Assembly (NCBI GenBank): GCA_024811115.1
Contig: JAKOGH010001074.1
Span: forward strand, 1-17,519
Source: Terana coerulea
Taxonomy: Eukaryota; Basidiomycota; Agaricomycetes; Polyporales; Phanerochaetaceae
Direction of reading: 5' to 3'
DNA: 17,519 nucleotides
The notes below the pieces were generated by a model. That model was not told the DNA's origin. It made no database searches and worked only from the letters and a program-made list of their open reading frames with translations. Positions 10,968-17,519 of the stretch are shown one piece after another; within the stretch, counting starts at the first letter, position 1, and the number at the start of each line of letters is the position of its first letter. A program made the position numbers and the translations under genes.

Positions 10968-12568
10968 ATGTCTCCCCTTTCCATCCCCCAGGCTTTGACG
11001 TGCCCTTGCAGCCAATGTACGCTTGCCGACTTAGCACAATCCGCTATCTCCTCACCTATATCTTCTAGCGCTGACGGCAGCCACCTTTTGGTCGGCATTG
11101 CAGGTATGTGCGAGATCATTATCTCAACTCAGAGCGCTGAATGTGTCCCAATAGCGCTCTCTATTTACGAGTATCTCATAACCTTCAAGCATGAGATAGA
11201 GGTCGTATGGCACAGAAGGCTTACGGTTGCCGCCTACCTTCTGTTAGCTCTGCGATGGAGTCTCCTTGTTGGCGCTGTGACTCTTTGCTACCAGCCCCGG
11301 ATCCTGAGGTATGTGACGGGGTCCCGTCTTGAGCGCTTTACTAATTCTCGTTCAGAGGTGCGATATCCGATCTGTAGCGGTAGTCGCTAGGCTCATTATT
11401 TTCAGTTGCCATGCGAGAGTGACGATGGTCCTGGCACCTGTATTATTCGGAGACGTTCATGTCACAAGTACGCGACCTACTTGATTTCATAATATGTTCG
11501 CTCACCAAGCATGGACAGTATTCACGGCACTGCGTGCCTATGCTGTGTGCAATCACAGGCGTATTGCGTTCTTGGCTATTCTACTGCTTGGGCTAATGCC
11601 TGTAGGCTTCTACCTCGTAAGCCCTCTCCGCATCCAATTTACGACTGTGACTTCACAACTCTCAATCTTTTAGTACCTGCTCGTGCGCAACGAGGTCGCA
11701 CTCGGGTTTGTCGGACAGTCGTTCTTCATATGCAACGTTTCTAGGACGCTCAAGGGCAAGACAAACATCATGTGAGTGTTTGACAGCTTTAATGAGTTCG
11801 TGTGTAATCCGGGTTTTGCAATCCAGGTGTACGTGTAGTTGCCCAGCTCTCTCGGATTTAATCATAACAACTTCTCCTCAGTCTCCCTATCGACGCGGAT
11901 ACCGCCGCTAGCTGGCGAGACTATTGTCACGGCCATGACCGTGATCAAAACATTCTCTCACAGACGCGAATTGCTGCGAACACCATCGTCAATCTCGGCA
12001 TGCTTGCTTCGCGATGGTATGTGACCTCAGCGTGATCATGTTCGCTGTGCATCACTTACGATTTACCCAGGCACTTTATACCTCTTGTGAGCTTGACAGG
12101 TTGTGTGACGCGTACTCGTGCGCTGACAGGCACGGCAGCGCGCTGGTCCTAGTCAACATTACGCAGATTGTAATTTTCTTTCGGCCCGTGAGTGCTACGT
12201 TCGGTCATGTTACTCATTGTATGCTGAACGCCCATCCTGCGTCAGACTATTGCATCTCTGGCTGCTTTCCTGGATACCCTGGTAATGATCGCTTCCATAC
12301 AACGTTCAACAACGGTGCGAGCACTGACAAGCACTATAGCCACCAATTCTCGTTGGCCGCTTCATCATGAACATCCATCACGTAGCACTGCCAAGTGAAC
12401 TACCCACCTCAGTTGCTGCGCAACCCTCCCCTTCGGTTCCAGGGCGCTGATTCCAGCTTATGGTCCACCTTCATTGGCGATTTGGGCGAGCCGCTCGGGC
12501 TTGATTCTGAGGATACTGAGGACGTCTCTTCGGAATATACCCACAAACACAGTATTCATGAGCAGTAG
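10968..12568 (+). CDS. DUF6533-type multi-pass membrane protein, about 11 exons
   Basis: Exons: 10968-11103, 11155-11308, 11406-11467, 11510-11616, 11674-11771, 11827-11834 (8 nt, uncertain), 11882-12016, 12071-12086, 12139-12187, 12246-12281, 12340-12450/12568. Phases agree throughout. The first two exons give LLVGIAALSIYEYLITFKHE, IEVVWHRRLTVAAYLLLALR, the DUF6533 signature (YEYLITF..E...W). Later exons give WTVFTALRAYAV, a hydrophobic IAFLAILLLGLMPVGFYL, AGETIVTAMTVIKTF, LLRDGTLYF and ILVGRFIMNIHH, matching the helices and RDGTLYF motif of this basidiomycete seven-helix-like family. Role unknown; plasma-membrane sensing or transport is only a guess. Alternative: the second intron may end at 11357, after a strong TACTAAT branch site, adding 16 residues in frame. 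The predicted tail stops at 12450, but a 1-nt slip near 12395 opens another frame to 12568 with STFIGDLGEPLGLDSEDTED, which looks like the true acidic C-terminus. The start is the first in-frame ATG and is unsure. Confidence 0.75.
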
Positions 12569-13871
12569 ATGTCGAATAGACATGTACTGGTAGGCAGGCA
12601 TTCCATGAGCTAATTTAAAGAAGAAAAGCTCACGCTAATTGACACAGACTCATAGCTGAGCTATTTGAATGCCGACCCATGGCACTTCTTGGCCCTTCGT
12701 GCACATCTGCTTTCTGGTCATGCGAAAGATACTCCGGCACTTACGCATCCGAGATTTAATAAATCGACATTCCCGCATGCCGGTACCATTGGAAGCAAAA
12801 GAACTGGGTGCTGTAGAACTATCTAGGATATACCCCGATGTGCAACAGACAATTTATAATGATTAGAGAGCCCCTCAAGGATCACTACATGTCTGGCAAA
12901 CTAAAATCTTCTGCGAAGTGTGAGCAGTGTTGTCACTCCTTCCTAAACAAGTGTCCCAGCAACTTAGTGTTCATGCCAAAGTCAATCAGGCTTTCCATGC
13001 TTACCGATCTGCGCAGCGAGATTGTGGACCAGTACATCTTCGCAGTGCCAGCTGGGCCATTTTTCTCGAACAGGTCACCGCACGGGTGGTACTCTAATCA
13101 ACTGCGGTCAGATAGGAGAAACTAAACATGGATGCTTATTATGCCTGTACATCGTTGAGCACGCCATCAACGCGCCTTTATCCACATCTTCAGCGCGGTG
13201 CTGACTCTTGAGCAGTTGGTTTCAGCACATATCGCAGCACCTCAAAACATAATCTTGGCGAGGTCGGTGCTGAATATGTGGCGCTGTATGTTGTGCTTAG
13301 GTCAAGCCTGCAGATATAACATTTGACAGCCAAGTGAGCGATGACGGACAAAAACCCAGTGTCCATACCAGCGACAATAATAATCCGCCGGAAAAATATA
13401 CAGTTGACAGTTAATCAGAATCGCATCCCGAGCTAACTACGCCAGCATTATTGATGGCCTGTCACTCATAAACATTCCCGTGTAGTATAGCACGTCCAAC
13501 CGGGCATACCAACGATCAATACTGACAGATGTCCAGTCAAAGGGCCCTACCCCAACATACACTGCTGGCTATGATCGTGACCACACATCATATCAGCTTG
13601 TGTACCGCTGTTACGTAGGCGGGGCTATACCAAGTAGGGCATCGGTAAAGGGTTTGATACAATAGCCAGCGCGTACGTGTATATGAAGGCCCATTGGATT
13701 AACAAACGGGGTAAACACCTGGACTGGTGATAAATCCTACACATGGCTTAAGGCACGATCGACCTGTCCTAACGTTCTGTGCTGTCCATCGAGAACCTAC
13801 TAGTAGTAACCGGTTGCCTAACAGCAAGTAGCAGTGTCAGTAAGGATATACACAGCTCCGCCGCTCGCAAC
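12569..13871. other. Gene-poor stretch, only decayed or random frames
   Basis: About 1.3 kb lies between the membrane-protein gene and the 3' end of the first paralog on the minus strand. Around 12670-12815 a plus-strand frame reads DPWHFLALRAHLLSGHAK and then HPRFNKSTFPHAGTIGSK before a stop. It looks protein-like, but I cannot assign it and see no flanking exons. From 13200 to 13860 stops are dense in the frames I read. No RNA gene was recognised. Confidence 0.4.
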
Positions 13872-15065
13872 CTACCTCGCCTGTGCTCGCCCAAAGCTTG
13901 GCCTTGCTGAGCCTGATTGAAAGCCACGGGCACCGGGTATGGTCACATAGGACAAGAAGCTGCTGCGCTGACTTCGGTGCAGGGCTCGAATATCAATGAC
14001 GGATGCTGAAGACACAGCCAGGCCGTTTCGATGTTTTTGCGGCGAGTGGATCTCCTTCGAAGGCTTTCGTGCTGCGCGGAATGCACGGCGGTAGCCCCAG
14101 ATGAGGAGCGCGGTAAGCAACAGTGAAGGTATGATCGTGGAAAGGCAGATAATGAGTGCCGGCTTATCGAAGCGGGAAATAGTATCGCTGTCTCGAGACG
14201 CAGCTGACGGAGTAGAAGCAGCGTGGGAGCTGGATGTGTTCGCGGTCTCTGTAGGAGGACTGATGAAGGATATAGGAGCAACGCTTGAGGCGGTAGGTCG
14301 AGGGTGTTGGGCTGGGGAGGACAACTCAAACGATGAGGAAGAGGTAAAAGAAGAGCTACTGGAGAAAGTAGAGTTGACCGTGACCGTCAATGGAGGAGGA
14401 CTCGACGTCAAAATATTTGACGGGCTGGGTGCTGACGAGCCAGGGGTTATGGAGGAAGACTGGTTGTATGTTGAATACACGAAGTAATCGAGGAAAACGA
14501 GGGACGGACTGCCACCAATTCGCCCGTTCTGCAACGTGACTTTATGCGGACCGTACGGCAACGATGCATTCGAGTAAAGGGGAAAGTTATAGGTGACTCC
14601 GGATAAGCCGTCGGGAGTGAATTCGAAGTTGTCGACTTCCTCATCGTCAATGAAGAATATGACGTCGGCATTGCTCTTGGGATGCTCAACGGTATGAGAC
14701 AATATACCGTACACATATATCGCAGATCCTGGCGCGGAGTAAACCGTATTAGTAAGTCGTCCACGATTACGGCGTATCTACTTACCAGTGAATGTAAACG
14801 TGGCATTCTGCGGTATAGATCGGACTCCAGAGCGAGAAGGGTTAAATATTGCTTCATGCCAGGTGTTCATGTAGGCGTCGAGAGGATCAACATAAGTCGC
14901 GCACCCGGTACAGCCAGCTCCTGCCCAACCGCCTGCGGTGTAGCTGACACTAGTGCTCGAGTCGGGAAACTGATCGTCGACCGTCATGTTGACGAGTGTC
15001 CCCAGAGCTTGAGTCGATTCAAGTGCTAGCGGACAGGTGCGTTGACATGACGAGCTGAATGCCAT
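13872..15065 (-). CDS. Secreted single-pass membrane protein with conserved ectodomain, Ser/Thr-rich stalk and cytosolic tail (paralog 1)
   Basis: Exon 1 is 15065-14786, the intron 14785-14729 (57 nt; GTAAGT, branch TTACTAAT, CGCCAG), and exon 2 14728-13872; 378 residues. The N-terminus MAFSSSCQRTCPLALESTQ would be the signal peptide but is only weakly hydrophobic. The ectodomain (about 22-215) has LVNMTVDDQFPD, GGWAGAGCTGC, DAYMNTWHEA, IPQNATFTFTG|SAIYVYGILSH, DVIFFIDDEEV, SLPYGPHKVTLQNG and LVFLDYFVYST. A Ser/Thr/Pro-rich stretch follows, then a membrane helix (ALIICLSTIIPSLLLTALLI) with a basic stop-transfer WGYRRAFRAARK, then a tail of about 70 residues. N-glycosylation sequons (NMT, NAT, NAS) lie outside the membrane. 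This is a recognisable basidiomycete surface-protein layout, probably a beta-sandwich ectodomain. The ligand is unknown. It is closely related to the gene at 16253-17441, with the intron at the same place and phase. Confidence 0.85.
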
Positions 15066-16252
15066 ATTATTTTCGAAGTGACTGAGTGACGGCAAACCTT
15101 AGATAATGAGTAGTGTGAACTTAGTGGCACAAACGATAGCAAGCGGAGGATTCGACTCACGAGAGGGGTCATATAAGCAGTGATACAAGAGAGTTCTCGT
15201 AAAGCTCCAAGCAATTTGGTTGACCATTCACCAGAGCCAATGACCGTCAACTCCCGCTCGGACGCCCTTTCCCATATCCCAAATGGCCCTGCAGTGGATA
15301 CGACGTAGTCAACAGCACTGGTGGATTTGTTAGATATTGTAAGGCTGACATCTATGATTTGCTCATATATCATGGCGGTTGAGTCCACCTCGGCAAGGTT
15401 GTTATATGCTAGTAGAGACTTGTGCCGAGTTCCTTGAAGAGCTCAGCTCGATCCTCGGGGAGTTTGTTACCGAAGAGACGGACACAGCGTGAAGGCGATG
15501 ACCACCCGACGCCAGGAAGGAATCTGGCGCGCAACGGGTCGCATATAGGGGAATGGAGCTGCCGTTCGTTCACTAATCGCGTTGCTGCTCTCCAAAGCAG
15601 CTCGCCGACTTCGAGAGCCTGCGTCGTTTTGGTGTCGTGAAGGCTTTATTGCCGGGAACAGCCTACGCCTCAGGTCTGAGACGGTTGCTATGGGTTTAGA
15701 GATGATTCCTCCGTCAAGAACAGAGAGTATAGCTCACGTTCTGGATGGTGTAGAGTTGGTAATGGTCGACGGTCTACACACATCGGTTGGGGAGCTCGAG
15801 ACGACTCGGTGGCGTCACCGGATGTGGTAAAATCTGAACCACGTGGAAAGCACATGGTCAAAATAAGCGCTAACCCCTGCCCGAGTCGTCTTGAAATACT
15901 TTCCTAAGCCTCCTAAACCTATCGCCCGCTCAGACCAGGCATTATCAAAATCCGCACAAACCAGTGCATTGAGGAGCCGTATTGCGTCCCGTCCGCGGCA
16001 GTGTGTGGGGTGAATTGCTATTATAAATACATTTTGATATTTATGTGGGTATCCAACGAAATGCGCTCAAGATGCATAATTTACACTAACGTAGTGAGTT
16101 GCAACTGCATTATCGCTACGAGGTAACCACATGGACACCCTCTGTCGTCTTTTTGGTATATGGTGGTGGCGCTGTTTCCTGGTATACTGACTCTGGCAGG
16201 ACTGTGGATGGATGCTCGTTTACGGTAGCAGGCCTAGATATTCTGAACCACG
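15066..16252. other. Spacer between the two paralogs, with a possible decayed gene fragment
   Basis: The 1.2-kb spacer contains no intact gene. On the minus strand at about 15290-15480, pieces in two frames read NKLPEDRAELFKELG, then STSAVDYVVSTAGPFGIW. The second loosely resembles the VV.T.GPF/Y..G segment of saccharopine-dehydrogenase-like reductases. The flanking parts expected (glycine-rich nucleotide loop upstream, catalytic region downstream) are not seen. At best this is a relic, and it may be chance. Confidence 0.25.
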
Positions 16253-17441
16253 TCAACACCCGCGATCTTGTACAGTGCTTAGCAAACGAACGCACCTCTG
16301 AGTCCCATGATGACTCGAGCGGCTATCCCATGCTCGCACTGGAAAGTCGTCAATGGCATCGACAGTAGCGTTTGGGTACGACAGTGTGGTCTGACTGAGC
16401 GCCCTGCCTCCATCTCTTAGAGTTGAGCCGCTGTGACTGCCTACGGCCCATTCGTCAGGTGTGCTTCCGTCCATTAAATCCCACGTGTTTCGCTTCACTC
16501 GAGATGGCATGATGGGATGTACCCGACGGCGATGGACCCATAGCAAGACCATGCCAATGAAAAGACAGGGCAAGATTGTTGCGAGACAGATGGTCAGAAT
16601 TTTGGTGTTTCCTGCGAGTGTATGCGACATTCTGGATAATCCTCCAAGCGAAGTCGGAGCGATAGCATTTGAGCTAGATGGAGCGGAGAAAGTCGCACCA
16701 ATGGATGAAGTGGTGGAATCGATAGGCCAAAAAGATGTGCCTTCACTATAATGGTATGAGAAGAGAGAAGTTGTTGTCGATGGACTGCTATGTGCAGATG
16801 AGCTTGGAGGCACAGATGTGGTTACGGCATCGGCAGAGGTCGAATATATGACGTAGTCGAGGAGTAAAAGCGATCCGTTACCGCCGTGCCCGTTCTGTAA
16901 CATAAATGAATGGGGTGCTTGAGGAAGGGTGCTATTGTGATAGAGAAGGAAGTTGAAGGTGTAGCTCGGCTGGCCATCGGGGGCTAAGATGAAGCTTCCA
17001 ACTTGCTCGTCGTCGATATAAAAGAGCATGTAGGAATTGCTACCGGGATTAATGGTAGAATGTGATAGTATGCCATAGACATAGATTGCGGACCCTATCA
17101 GCGTGAATAATGTAAGGTGTTGTTATTGGCATACTGGACACTACGCACTTACCAGTAAAGGCAAAGGTCGCATTTTGTGGGATACCTCTAATGCCTTTTT
17201 GACTCGCGTCGTACGTGGTGTCGTGCCAAGTATTCATGAATGCCTGGCTTGGGTCGGGTTGGAGCTTTGCAGCCTGCACATCCCGCGCCAGCCCATCCGC
17301 CATCGGTATAGTTGAAGGCAGCGCCAGTGAAAGGGTCTGTGCCACTGTCGTCGACGGTAACATTCGTTAGCTTGACCGCGGTTGAAAGTTGGAACACGGT
17401 GAAGAGAAACAGTGCTGCGCACAGCTTTCGCAAGAGATCAT
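16253..17441 (-). CDS. Secreted single-pass membrane protein with conserved ectodomain, Ser/Thr-rich stalk and cytosolic tail (paralog 2, frameshifted)
   Basis: Exon 1 is 17441-17153, the intron 17152-17095 (58 nt; GTAAGT...GATAG), and exon 2 17094-16253; about 376 residues. The signal peptide is clear: LRKLCAALFLFTVFQLSTA. The ectodomain has LTNVTVDDSGTD, GGWAGAGCAGC, KLQPDPSQAFMNTWHD, IPQNATFAFTG|SAIYVYGILSH, MLFYIDDEQVGSF, PQAPHSFMLQNG and LLLLDYVIYST. After a Ser/Thr-rich stalk comes the membrane helix ILTICLATILPCLFIGMVLL, then WVHRRRVHP and a tail of about 95 residues. Two compensating single-base slips break exon 1: the ATG at 17441 joins the signal peptide only if one more A is present at 17432-17433 (plus strand), and GCAGC joins KLQPDPSQ only if one T is removed from TTT at 17266-17268. 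The net length keeps frame with exon 2. Family and intron position match the gene at 13872-15065, while the cytosolic tails differ almost completely. Confidence 0.83.
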
Positions 17442-17519
17442 ATAGAGTGGTGTTACTTGAGCCTGTCCAAGCAATGGAGTGCTGAGGGCTTGAAGGTGCT
17501 CGACGATGTTGCAGGAGTG

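Noticed and set aside
12392..12447. A further short intron joining the two tail frames of the membrane protein
   Set aside because: The candidate introns (18 and 48 nt) give the wrong phase or are too short; a one-base slip is simpler.
13943..14487. Long open frames on both strands inside the first paralog
   Set aside because: They are other-frame shadows of the Ser/Thr-rich region, whose codon bias keeps alternative frames open; the minus-strand frame with signal, helix and tail explains the sequence.

Overview
The window looks like nuclear DNA of a filamentous basidiomycete (most likely Agaricomycetes). Coding is split by many short introns of about 42-69 nt with GT...AG ends and, in places, near-perfect branch sites (for example TACTAAT). 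The recognisable proteins belong to families typical of mushroom-forming fungi: a C2-domain STAND/NLR-type N-terminus, a BTB/POZ protein, a DUF6533-type membrane protein, secreted single-pass membrane proteins with Ser/Thr-rich stalks, and a multi-copy coiled-coil/transposase-like gene. I see no rRNA, tRNA, CRISPR or bacterial operon structure.

Layout. 1-1658 (minus) is the 5' part of a C2 + helical-domain gene that runs off the left edge. 1659-2757 is the divergent intergenic stretch, with a TATA box for the next gene. 2758-3480 (plus) is a small four-exon, about 186-residue fungal-specific protein. 3481-4544 has no supportable gene. 4545-8132 (minus) is a large coiled-coil, transposase-like gene with one intron and a 21-bp in-frame repeat. 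9037-10146 (plus) is a two-exon BTB/POZ gene with an in-frame TAG near its start. 10968-12568 (plus) is a multi-exon seven-helix-like membrane protein. 12569-13871 has no clear gene. 13872-15065 and 16253-17441 (both minus) are two tandem paralogs of about 376-378 residues each: signal peptide (weak in the first), conserved ectodomain, Ser/Thr-rich stalk, one membrane helix and a cytosolic tail.

The genes do not form an obvious pathway. The set (a possible NLR-type intracellular sensor, receptor-like surface paralogs, a polytopic membrane protein, a BTB adaptor and a transposase-like repeat) fits an accessory, fast-evolving region. The most notable cross-cutting signal is that most gene models are broken by single-base frameshifts, several of them in short homopolymers (near 508, 3033, 6075, 17266 and 17432). 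In each case the conserved protein sequence resumes at once in the next frame. Either the assembly carries homopolymer indel errors or the locus is decaying; the recurrent, otherwise intact coding favours the first.
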